From contig CM046870.1 of NCBI GenBank assembly GCA_025617745.1, forward strand, positions 2,671,285 to 2,735,284: 64,000 nt of DNA. Direction: 5' to 3'. Below are positions 36,501 to 44,779 of the stretch, piece after piece. Numbering within the stretch: the first letter of the stretch is position 1; every line of letters begins with the position of its first letter. Both the position numbers and the translations under genes were made by a program. This DNA comes from Heliocidaris erythrogramma. Its lineage: Eukaryota; Echinodermata; Echinoidea; Camarodonta; Echinometridae. Below the pieces are notes generated by a model. The model was not told the DNA's origin. It was given only the letters and a program-made list of their open reading frames with translations, and ran no database searches.

Positions 36501-39500
36501 CGTATTTTCACTATTAGTCTACGATTACCTTGCTCAACTTTTGATTTTGTTTTGATGGCTTCCTTACTGTCTTTTGACAAGTTTAGTGTGAAGAATTTAC
36601 AAGATTTTCTTCGAGAAAGAGGAGATTATACTGTAGGATACAACAAGCAGGGACTTGTTATCTATCATCCACTCCCGGTTTCGAGAGTGCCTGAATGGGA
36701 GGGAAAGTTTTTTGAATATACTTTTTTATCGGGATTTTATAGGGTTCATAACAAAAGAAATAAGAGATTTAAAAGTTAGTTACAATATTCTCCTTATACT
36801 TTCGTCAATATTGGCTTCATTTTCTGGTACCACGCCATCGACCTCGGGCGCAAGTTTTGCTTCTGTGGCCGGTGTGCTATCGACTGTCTATCGCGTGGAC
36901 TTGGGCGGACGGCTGTAGCAGCCAGTCGCTGCTCAAGCAGACAGTGGATGTGGGTGCTTGGGTACCGGGTAGGCCCTGCTCCCCAGACAACAAGTTTTGA
37001 ACAGATGTATGTAGATTTTTTAATGTTATCCACTCCGAAGTCTTTCCTTCCGCATACTTTCAACCAAATTTTGTATTTGTCCATCATTGTTTTCTGTTTT
37101 GGAAGGGGGATGAAAAAAAACCCCTTGCATGTATAATTATGTGGACGTTGCCGTTGGTCATAGCGGGTGTCGCTGTTACACGTCCCATAACAGCAGTATT
37201 TTCCCATTTTCCGACCTTTGTTTGAACCGTTAGTATGATCGAAATATTGAATAGTATGTTGGAAAAGATATCCAAACTTTTATTTAATAATCTGTTCAAA
37301 TAATAATGCAACAAACAGTTCAATAGCGAACAAAGGGTTAGCTGCACAGTGAAACACTGATCTTACGATTGATTTTTACGATTTATTGCACATTGTAGTC
37401 AATGGGATTGAAAATCAATCGTACGATCAATCTAAAGCTTTATTTTACACGGTCCAGATCATAATTTGGCAGCGAGGTGCCTGAATATCCTTATATTCAG
37501 GCAGGGAGCTAATAATAATAATAAATCATTTATAGAGCGCAGAAACTATATTTCTACTGCGCTGCAAGAGCTCCTAGATGCTATTCTATAATGGCTAACG
37601 CTTCTTACCGAAAATTAACTTAACCGCGTCTAAAATGTGATATAAGGAGTGAGCAAAGCAAAATAGTAAAAAAAATGACATTTTATCAGGGTAAAATGTT
37701 TATTTCGTCTTCAAAATACACCAGATAATTGATACTACATAATCGGCCCCTGTAAAGTGAGGATCACGTCCCCCTACTGTTCACGTTGCACACAAGCAGA
37801 CTCCTTACAAATATTAAAAAGGAGTTCCCTATTATTACTTGTCACTGCTATGCAGATGACACACAAATATATCTGTCATTCTGTCCTAACACACCAAACG
37901 AAGACTATTGTGTCAATGTATTAGAAACATGTATTGAGTACATTAGAGTCTGGATGTTACAAAAAACAAACTGATGTTGAATGATAAGAAAACAGAACTG
38001 CTGGTCATTGGTACTCCACGTCAGGTATCTAAGTTCAAGTCAAACGGTGTATCAGTAGGTGACAGTGTTATACAACCATGCAATAACGTCAGAAACTTGG
38101 GAGTCTTATTTGATACCCAGTTAAATATGGAATCACAAATTATTAGTAAATGTAAATCAGCATATTTTATGATTTATAATCTGAGGCGCATTCGTAAATA
38201 TTTTGATCAAGATTCCATGAAAATTGTTGTCCACGCATGCATTACAAGCAAATTAGATTATTGCAATAGTCTATTGTATGGATAACCAGATTGACAGATA
38301 ATCAAGTTGCAGCGGATTCAAAATGCATGTGCAAGATTGATTTGTAATCTCCACAAATTTTCCCATGTTACATTATTGTTAAGAGAATTACATTGGCTGC
38401 CCATACGCAAAAGAATTGAATTTAAGATGTTAATGGTAGTTTATAAAGCACTAAATGGTCAGGCCCCTAGTTACATTACTGAATTTTTGAATCTAAAATC
38501 TCAAACCCATGGTCATAATCTTCGTAGTACACAAGACACGCTGACATTGCAGATCCCCCAAATTAGAACAAAAGTAACACTTGGTGACCGATCATTTTTC
38601 TGTGCAGCTCCTAGACTATGGAATAAATTACCCATAGATATTAGGACATCTCAAACATTAACAAAACAAAACAAAAGTGAAAACCTATTTGTTTAAACAT
38701 TGACTTAATATCATTTATGGTCATGCATTAAATAATATAACCCATTGTCCATTCTCCCAAGTTTCTGACGTTATTGCATGGTTGTATAACACTGTCACCT
38801 ACTGATACACCATTTGACTTGAACTTAGATACCTGACGTGGAGTACCAATGACCAGCAGTTCTGTTTTCTTATCATTCAACATCAGTTTGTTTTGTAACA
38901 TCCAGACTCTAATGTACTCAATACATGTTTCTAATACATTGACACAATTGTCTTCGTTTGGTGTGTTAGGACAGAATGACGGATATATTTGTGTGTCATC
39001 TGCATAGCAGTGACAAGTAATAATAGGGAACTCCTTTTTAATATTTGTAAGGAGTCTGCTTGTATACAACGTGAACTGTATAGGGGGACGTGATCTTCAC
39101 TTTACAGGGGCCGATCATGTAGTATCAATTATCTGGTGTATTTTGATGACGAAATAAACATTTTACCCTGATAAAATGTAATTTTTTTTCTCACTATTTT
39201 GCTTTGCTCACTCCTTATATCACATTTTAGACGCGGTTAAGTTAATTTTCGGTAAGAAGCTTTAGCCTCCTCCCCAAAATGTACCCGTACGCCTGCCTAT
39301 GTGTTTATTTGCCTTCTGGCAGAAAAAAAAATACATTCAGCATTTGGGTATTGATTACAAAATAAATCAGTTTCCAATATAAAAAGTCATACAGGATAAT
39401 GAAATTATAACTATTTCTCCACCAGTCGGTGAAGATCACGTCCGATTTGGTCCAGTCGTCACGAAGAAATAGGGATTATTGTTGTATGTCATCAAAGGGA

Positions 39501-40970
39501 CCCATGCCATGCTTTCCAAATATCCATATTTCTTCCTGACTTCTTAACCAAATGAGACAGGGTCTTCACTGGCTGGAAGATAAATAGTTATAGTTTCATA
39601 ATCCAGTATGATTTTTCATATTGCAAACGGACTTCTTTTGTAATCGATAGCCAAATGCAGATTTTTATTTTATTTGTTTATTTATTTGTTTAATTAATTA
39701 ATTAATTTATTTATTATTTATTTATTTATTTTTTATTTTTTTATTTATTTATTTATTTATTTTTTTTTTGGGGGGGGGGGGACATACTGTATTATATGTC
39801 AATGAACACAAGTCATGGGAAATGGATATTAGCCTACCTGACTTTGGATACGTCACGATGAAAAAATCATTAAATTTGACTTTAAAGGTTCGTACACGAT
39901 CGAAAGCCCTTTTCGGCATGTGATTGGCCATGATCACGCCTTCGAGTTCATAACACTTCTCGACCACGCAGTCTGGAACCTTCGAAGAAAACCCTTTGAT
40001 CGTCGCACCTGTTGGAGATTGCAAAATAAATGTAATTAAAAAACACCGTATTACCTACTATACTTGATAAAATTTGTTGCGACCTCATAATCAAAGTAAA
40101 TCAAGAATATACAATATAAAACATAAAACTCTTAATAAACATGGACAAGGAGTTCATTGTTCACGGTTAAGAAAAATCCATATCTTTAAAATAAACGGAA
40201 TGATATGGAATAGGCAGGAATGAACTGAGTTTTGTATGTCCTTCCGATATTTAAAGTTTGATAACCCAGGGCTAGCTTCTGTAAGCTTAAAATAATCAAT
40301 TTTTGCGACATTGTGTGTCATATAGTATATCGTTAACATGTAGGGATAGTTTGCAGAGGCATGATCCAAAAATGTCGAAAAGGGAGGGGCAAAAATATTC
40401 CTACATCATTTTCCCTAAGAAACAGGATTTCGGGAACCCCACTAACCATCTCCAAGAACGCTCTAGGAGGAGTGGGGGTAGGAGCAAATTAATGCTAAGA
40501 AATACCCCTGAGCCATGTTTCATGAAACTTGTTCACTAACAAGTTGCAATAACTGTTATAAGCTACTGAAATCCTTGCATCTGATTGGCTAAGAGCAAAT
40601 TTGTCATAGCCATGTTTCAGTTGTTACTAATAACAAGTTTTAATTAACGGGACCTAGGTCAACCACTCCAAAGTCTCATATAGTGAATTACTTAAAACCT
40701 ATTCTCATTCCTCGTTTTCAATGTCTGGCGAGCGCACACAGATAACGGTTCTCTGGGATATTTCAATATTTTCTCCCGGTGTTTGCTTGTGAGGTTTAGT
40801 CGCTGCCTCTAGGCTACCAGTGTGAGTTGATTATATAAGTCTAATTATACGAAGTGCTAATTATTAGCCGAAGTAACAGATGATCCAGGTTATTCCCTGT
40901 TGAATAGGAAAGTGTGTCAGGCATATAATCGATAACTTATTCTAGATTATGCGCACTTACCGGTAGCCAT
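27025..40970 (-). CDS. Cytosolic sulfotransferase gene (seven exons, one expected exon missing)
   Basis: Exons at 40970-40961, 40008-39838, 36068-35941, 31067-30951, 28427-28333, 27898-27715 and 27140-27025 encode a PAPS-dependent sulfotransferase (Sulfotransfer_1 family), which moves sulfonate to hydroxyl or amine acceptors in the cytosol. Visible are the 5'-phosphosulfate loop TYPKSGTTW, the catalytic-base segment PSPRIMRTH, the dimer/PAPS region and the terminal FMRKG. Exon phases all match except between 30951 and 28427, where the exon that should carry the RNPKD-type 3'-phosphate-binding motif is not found. The usual GDWKN of the terminal loop reads GDCNN. Introns are 0.6-4.9 kb and full of repeats. 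The gene may be inactivated. Substrate cannot be predicted. Confidence 0.8.
27470..27590. repeat. (GA)n microsatellite
   Basis: GAGAGA runs with AAAG and ACAG interruptions in the last intron of the sulfotransferase gene. Confidence 0.95.
27715..27898 (-). CDS. Sulfotransferase exon 7
   Basis: 184-bp exon after an ACTGGCAG acceptor. It encodes DLPAAVKLIAEFM, then FSAMKKNP, and ends SFMRKG across a GTAAGC donor. The RKG residues are the conserved PAPS contact. A 23-bp G run (27670-27692) lies about 22 bp into the following intron. Confidence 0.9.
28333..28427 (-). CDS. Sulfotransferase exon 6
   Basis: 95-bp exon after an ATATCAAAG acceptor, encoding PQGSWFEKVLPWW and NVLFLKYEDMKK, ending AAG|GTCAGA. 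The 95-bp length equals that of the corresponding mammalian SULT1 exon, supporting this acceptor. An alternative acceptor, CCACAG, eight bases further in would give 87 bp and allow in-frame joining straight to exon 4. Confidence 0.85.
28430..29490. other. Intron DNA where sulfotransferase exon 5 would be expected
   Basis: Read on the minus strand for the RNPKD-VSYYH segment and a WDEF-like motif, neither found. It holds an 18-bp G run (28630-28647) and AT-rich DNA. Confidence 0.5.
29494..30523 (-). mobile_element. IS630/Tc1-mariner superfamily DDE transposon, frameshifted
   Basis: An N-terminal ORF (30523-30230) carries a helix-turn-helix (RISNEDRERLIDAF to GINRSTARSIV). A second ORF (30246-29494), in another frame, carries the catalytic core: first Asp in VYIDECGYN, second Asp in LIYDNARPHV, Glu in PPYSPFLNYTE, with 33 residues between the last two. 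A one-base shift near 30240 separates the two, so the transposase is broken. Normal Pro in FLNPxE is Tyr. It lies in the sulfotransferase intron between exons 4 and 6. Clear terminal repeats were not found. Confidence 0.85.
30700..30940 (+). repeat. GCGAATTTGAATG motif array
   Basis: At least six near-copies of GCGAATTTGAATG lie at irregular spacing (about 30708, 30732, 30752, 30788, 30860, 30899). They end next to sulfotransferase exon 4. They may be subterminal binding sites of the neighbouring DDE element. Confidence 0.6.
30951..31067 (-). CDS. Sulfotransferase exon 4
   Basis: 117-bp exon (39 codons) after a CTTTTCAG acceptor. It encodes TAPLRIDQVAEMPSPRIMRT followed by the presumed catalytic histidine, and ends DPKAK at an AAG|GTTTTT donor. 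It was not obvious from ORF length and was found by reading for the PSPRxxxxH motif. It borders the GAATTTGAATG repeat array. Confidence 0.85.
31322..31625. repeat. CCGAAGGTTCGTAATT / GAACCTTCGGA degenerate repeat, copy 1
   Basis: Words such as TTCCGAAGGTTCGTAATT, GAACCTTCGGA and TTCGGAATTATGAACCC recur in both orientations. The same family is at 47940-48175. Confidence 0.65.
32051..32709. mobile_element. MITE with GGSCCAGTCACA ends inside the LINE
   Basis: The left end TGGCCCAGTCACAA and the right end TTGTGACTGGCCCA are inverted. The interior is relatively GC-rich with many CCTCCGAT and ATCGGAGG words. LINE coding sequence resumes immediately to the right. No ORF of its own. Confidence 0.8.
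34233..35172 (+). mobile_element. TTAA-flanked 940-bp element, copy 1
   Basis: Ends TTAA|AGTAGA... and ...TTCTACT|TTAA, with other copies at 55032-55952 and 61803-62743 (inverted). Removing it with one TTAA restores the C terminus of the surrounding LINE ORF (FKKKYKSYLIEYY then stop). TTAA targets suggest a piggyBac- or Kolobok-type non-autonomous element. A frame starting MRQQTNIKTDA is present but has two stops here. Confidence 0.85.
35506..35930. other. Intron DNA, no feature recognised
   Basis: Unique-looking sequence between the LINE tail and sulfotransferase exon 3, without ORFs. Confidence 0.4.
35941..36068 (-). CDS. Sulfotransferase exon 3
   Basis: 128-bp exon after a TTTCCCAG acceptor. 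It completes the loop as G-TTWAEQL and ends NPE|GTATGT in phase 0. Its length is close to the 126-bp exon at this position in mammalian SULT genes. Confidence 0.9.
36555..36779 (+). pseudogene. SAP-like domain ORF, probable transposon exon
   Basis: The ORF MASLLSFDKFSVKNLQDFLRE begins like many invertebrate transposon-derived proteins whose N terminus is a SAP-like helix pair (SxxxLxxFLRERG...GYNKQGLV). It stops after 74 codons with no catalytic domain, so it is partial or broken. It runs towards the THAP-like ORF on the other strand. Sits inside a sulfotransferase intron. Confidence 0.45.
36794..37207 (-). pseudogene. THAP-like zinc finger ORF, degraded
   Basis: MGKYCCYGTCNSD gives the first cysteine pair, then FFIPLPK, the conserved Trp in KIWLKVCGR, and CSK. 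The motif should end C-x2-H, but the His position is Leu (CSKL). The downstream GPTRYPS keeps the AVPTIF-like Pro. Downstream of about 36950 the similarity is lost. THAP domains bind DNA and occur in P-element, Kolobok and cellular proteins. Loss of the Zn-binding His suggests it is dead. Confidence 0.55.
37598..39262 (+). mobile_element. LINE 3' part flanked by 0.5-kb inverted arms
   Basis: Forward LINE coding runs from CHCYADDTQIY (37840) through LDYCNSLLYG (38280), ELHWLPIRKRIEFK (38390) and LWNKLPIDIR (38640), typical of CR1/L2-type reverse transcriptases, with several stops. The segment 37598-38103 reappears inverted at 38754-39262 with few differences, including non-coding DNA upstream of the YADD box. 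The unpaired loop is about 650 bp. Located in the sulfotransferase intron between exons 2 and 3. Confidence 0.8.
39655..39781. repeat. ATTT tract with terminal G run
   Basis: TTTATTTATTTA and TTAATTAA units end in a T run and a 12-bp G run, about 57 bp from sulfotransferase exon 2. Confidence 0.85.
39838..40008 (-). CDS. Sulfotransferase exon 2
   Basis: 171-bp exon after a CTCCAACAG acceptor. It encodes the N-terminal region and the first half of the PAPS loop (FFIVTYPKSG) and ends at a GTAGGC donor within the Gly codon. A T-rich tract and a G run lie just downstream in the intron (39655-39781). Confidence 0.9.
40515..40665. mobile_element. Short palindromic MITE-like repeat
   Basis: Left CATGTTTCATGAAACTTGTT and right AACAAGTTTTAATTAACGG form imperfect inverted ends. 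A similar AACTTGTTATTGTAACAAG word is present near 10200. No ORF. Confidence 0.45.
40961..40970 (-). CDS. Sulfotransferase exon 1 (coding part)
   Basis: ATG at 40970 starts M-A-T plus one base, followed by a GTAAGT donor. The leftover G joins GT of the next exon as Gly. The exon is tiny; the start is chosen because it is the only upstream ATG next to a good donor in the right phase. Confidence 0.6.
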
Positions 40971-41192
40971 GGTTATTGAACCTCGAAATTCAGAAGAAGA
41001 AAAGGCGATGAAAAGGAGGAGTCCAAGTGAAGGTCTCCTTACAAGGGCGGCTGATCAGTGAATGAATATGATAACCTGTGACTGAACAGCCATATACTAT
41101 TTGCCCAAACCACTGGCAGTGTGATCAAAGAGTTTAAATACGAAGAGTGCTCAGTCCCGAAATAAAGCACGCGTTTATATTGTGGTACATGT

Positions 41193-41222
41193 CCATCGCC
41201 CCCCCCCCCCCCCCCAAAAAAA
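41193..41222. repeat. Poly(C) run
   Basis: A C run of about 17 bp followed by A7. It lies upstream of the sulfotransferase start. Confidence 0.9.
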
Positions 41223-42340
41223 AGACGGAACGGTTATAGTCTTAATCAAGATGTTTGTATTTTGTATTTTCTTTATTTTTTCTTCTCTAACTGCACCAGG
41301 GAGAAGAGGCATAATTTTAAATAAATACTAGGGGAATTAAAATGATTTCAAAACCCCTGTTTTCATGTGTTAACCTATGGGACCTGGAAGGCTAAAAGCA
41401 TGCATATCCCGGGGATTTATGCGGGGTCCCTTGCACTTTTTGGGCCTTCATTAAGCTTTTTCAGAGTCTCAAATTACATGTAAGCCACATTTACACTAAA
41501 TTCAATGTAATACTAGAGGAACTATAATCATTTTTAAAATCCATGTTTTCACGTGTTAACCCTATGGCAGATGACTCTGTCAAAAAGCAGGCATGACCCA
41601 AGGGATTCATAATAATAATAATAATACCTGGCATTTATAACACGCTTTTCCCATAGTGGCCCAAAGCGCTCACAATCATAGCGGCATCTATTGACAAAAA
41701 AGGTTCAAGAAATGTTTTTTTAACTATCCATCATTTTTCTCGTGCAAAAATCAGAATTGAAAAAGATAGAGTAAGATATGAAATATCAAGAAAAAGTGAG
41801 ACATCCTTTCACGTGTTATACCTATGGAGAACGTATTTTTCCGAGTCTGTTTTGAACACAGCAAATTACACCTCCAAATGTACTACGGAAGTAGGTGAGT
41901 AATCTGTCTTGATACTATTAAAAGTCTTTGGTGTGATCCACTAATAAAAAGACAAACAAACAATGAACGGTAGACTGTCCATTGATTGTTACGTCACACT
42001 GTTTTCAGAAATGAGAAACGGGCTGGGGTGGGAGGTGATCGATCAGGCTTAAAGTGACAATTATCAAGATCTGTGTTTGCGAAGACCAAGTGCTAAATAC
42101 GAATGACAATGAATCGTAATGAATCGTTTTTTTAATGAATTAACATCATGGTATCATGTCTAATGTATTGTATTTTTTAAATTATGTTCCATAAGATACG
42201 TTTGTTCAATGTATTGCATTTCATTTATGTATTTAATAGTTTTGTTTATAATTATATATACGATACGTATGTTCATTTTCCACCTTGGACATACAAGTTA
42301 CTATTTGTACATCTTACAGCTAGGACCCAATTGAAGAACA
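41223..42340. other. Intergenic DNA, no gene seen
   Basis: Between the sulfotransferase and EGF-type genes. A fragment at 41605-41680 (AATAATACCTGGCATTTATA and GCGCT) resembles the segment at 37510-37565, suggesting a small dispersed repeat. Confidence 0.4.
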
Positions 42341-42343
42341 TAC

Positions 42344-42690
42344 TGGCCCATATTCTTGAAAGTGGCCTGAGTTAAGCCTACTTAAGTTAAGCCTGGCTTA
42401 ACTCAGGCATGCACAGATTTATGGAAGGCCATACATTAACCCCCCAGTTCCGTGTAAATTACTAAATTTATGTAACAAAACAAAAACAAAAAATATTTTG
42501 GGCATGAATTGAGCATTAGAAATCAATTCCATACAGAGAAGTTTTTGTATCTTGCATTCAGTCACAAAATATGATGAGTACATGATCAAGAGAGATCAAA
42601 CTTTGGCACTTTGGTGGCCTAAATCATACTGTGAATTTCGGCGGGATTTAAGCCTGGTTAAAGTTAGGCGGCTATCTAGAATATGGGCCA
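42344..42690. mobile_element. Palindromic MITE, TGGCCCATATTCT ends
   Basis: The left end TGGCCCATATTCTTGAAAG and the right end CTAGAATATGGGCCA are inverted, with inner matches around TTAAGCCTGG. About 347 bp. No ORF of its own. Confidence 0.75.
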
Positions 42691-42712
42691 AATGTGTTCT
42701 GTTAAGAAAAAA

Positions 42713-43015
42713 GAAACACACACACACAGAACCCCCAACACAACGCAACACGACACACACTACACAACACAACACAGCACATCACATTCAAACAGACCAC
42801 AAGACACCAAAAACATAACACAACGCAACACCAGACAAGACAACGTAGTACAACACACTATGATATAACCCAACTCAACACAACATAATCAACGTCTGCA
42901 ACAAAACACCAAACACAATATCATAACACAACACACCACTATTTAGTACTTAAACAATAACGCAACAAAACCCCCAAACAACTGTTCAAAAAACACCCAA
43001 CAAACAAAACCACAC
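42713..43015. repeat. CAACA/ACACA-rich low-complexity tract
   Basis: About 300 bp of CAACAC, CACAACA and AACACC units. ORFs over it are artefacts. Confidence 0.9.
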
Positions 43016-43539
43016 AAAGCGATCTTTATTATTATGGTATAAAGAAAATGGATTTTCAGTGTTTCGTACTAAGCCATGCACTTTCTCTCCAATAATTATT
43101 TCTATAAACCACACGATCAGAATCAATTTGATTTGCGATGGATTTTATTCAAATCAATTTCAATCACAGCTATCTTTCTTGCTAAAATACAGAATTTCCA
43201 ATTCAAAATTTAAGAAATGTTAATAAAGCGGTTTTAATGTATACGAGGGGGTGGGGGGGGGGGGGGGGTGGACTGGGGAAAGGGAATGTCCTAAGGATCA
43301 ACTGCTTATTGTTGTAACTTTGGTTTTCGGGGTGTAACAGGTAAAACACCGTCCTCGTGGCTTCATGGACGGAAGACGGTGTTATTTGCCCTTTTCGCCA
43401 TCATTGTAATTGTTCTTGCAATTTGCGTCATACAATATTTGTATTACTGTTCACCTGTTGACAACTGAATTTTCTCAATACAGAAGCCATCTGGTTCCTG
43501 TAGACAATGGGTTAATACTCCGGACAAGCCCCCAATAAT

Positions 43540-44115
43540 GTTTTCAACTACTTTAAGTGAGAACTGCAACATCCTTAGAAAGTTTCAAATCCAAGTGGGA
43601 AACTTATCTATTTAGCAATACTTGACAGAAGGCTATGGCAGACATCAGGGCCCTCTTGCGTAAAAAGTTGCGTTTAATTGCAACTCAAGAAATTAAACGC
43701 AAGTCCCAAATACTCGATCTTGATTGGTTGAAAATCCAGTTGCGTTTATTTTTTTGACTTGCCTATAAACGCAACTTTTTACGCAAGAGGGCCCTGAACT
43801 TTCATTTCACCCTTTTCTTTCTCGTGGAATAGAGGTTTCTAGATAGACGGCGCCATATGCAGATATAATCTCTACTGATGCTTACATGGATGTAGTTCTT
43901 TTTGAATTAGTTCGTACTTTCTACTTTATGCTCTCTTTTTCTTCTTCTTTTTATCTTTCGTTTAAATTTGCTTGAACTGTATATTATGCTTATTTTATAT
44001 GTTCATTGTTTATATGAGTTTATACGTTATTCAAATGTGTTTTCATCTTTGTTGATACAGGGCCCCTTGGTAGATCAGTTTGAGCTAAAATGATTACCCT
44101 GTCGAAATAAAACGA
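43540..44115 (+). mobile_element. LINE 3' end fragment interrupted by a MITE
   Basis: The fragment TTTCAAATCCAAGTGGGAAA then TTATCTATTT matches the usual end of CR1-like ORFs (FKSKLKTYLF-like). It continues beyond the MITE and ends ATAAAACGATAAATAAAATA near 44110. Confidence 0.5.
43646..43796. mobile_element. Palindromic MITE, CAGGGCCCTCTTGCG ends
   Basis: The end CAGGGCCCTCTTGCGTAAAA returns inverted at the right. The 151-bp unit can fold over nearly its whole length. A related architecture is seen at 58946-59083. Confidence 0.85.
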
Positions 44116-44260
44116 TAAATAAAATAAAATATTATTAATATAATTATTATTATTATTACTATTACTATCATCATTATTATTATTATTGTTGTTGTAATAA
44201 CAATTTTAATGATCATTATTACTATTACTATTATTATTATTATTATCATTATTTGGCCTT
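44110..44260. repeat. (ATT)n-rich microsatellite
   Basis: TATTATTATT and ACTATT units over about 150 bp with short interruptions. Confidence 0.85.
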
Positions 44261-44670
44261 ATTCTTATGTTGTCATTACCATTACCTCGCGCATTATATT
44301 ATTTATTCATGGATTACAGGAGATCAGAAAATCTTCCAAGAAGACAGCCTTTGGAGATCTGTACCAAGTCATGGTGTATCTGTAAACAAAGAAGAAACGG
44401 GGAAAATTTGTTAATATTATTTCAAACTGTCCATATACAAATAAAGGCTGAAAATTTCATAACACATTAAAATGGATCTAAGTAATAATTATATTTTTGA
44501 TCGACCCAAGCGATTTACGTATAACTCTTTTCTTATTTTTCTTTTAACATTACATTACATTAATTCTTACTATTTACTCCTTGAACCCCCCAAATAAATA
44601 AATAAATAAAATATAAATAAAAAAATTCATAATTAAATCATGAAATATAAATGATGGATTGGTGAAACTG

Positions 44671-44676
44671 TTTATT
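44671..44676 (-). terminator. Poly(A) signal of the EGF-type gene
   Basis: AATAAA on the minus strand about 90 nt downstream of the predicted stop codon at 44763. It supports the proposed terminal exon. Confidence 0.5.
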
Positions 44677-44762
44677 GCATAATCATGATTAAACTCCTGT
44701 AATCAAATCATTTAAAAATGTTCATGTTACCTTAGATCTCCGCATTAGACGTTTGATGACAT

Positions 44763-44779
44763 CTACTCAACCATGACTT
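44763..44779 (-). CDS. EGF-type gene exon 4 (terminal, tentative)
   Basis: After a strong polypyrimidine tract and ATTATGCAG acceptor, the phase-correct reading adds Glu, VMVE and stop TAG (44765-44763). A poly(A) signal follows at 44676. It is short, so other terminal exons remain possible. Confidence 0.45.

Noticed and set aside
42552..42868. Overlapping Thr/His-rich ORFs
   Set aside because: They translate a CAACA/ACACA low-complexity tract and the end of a MITE.
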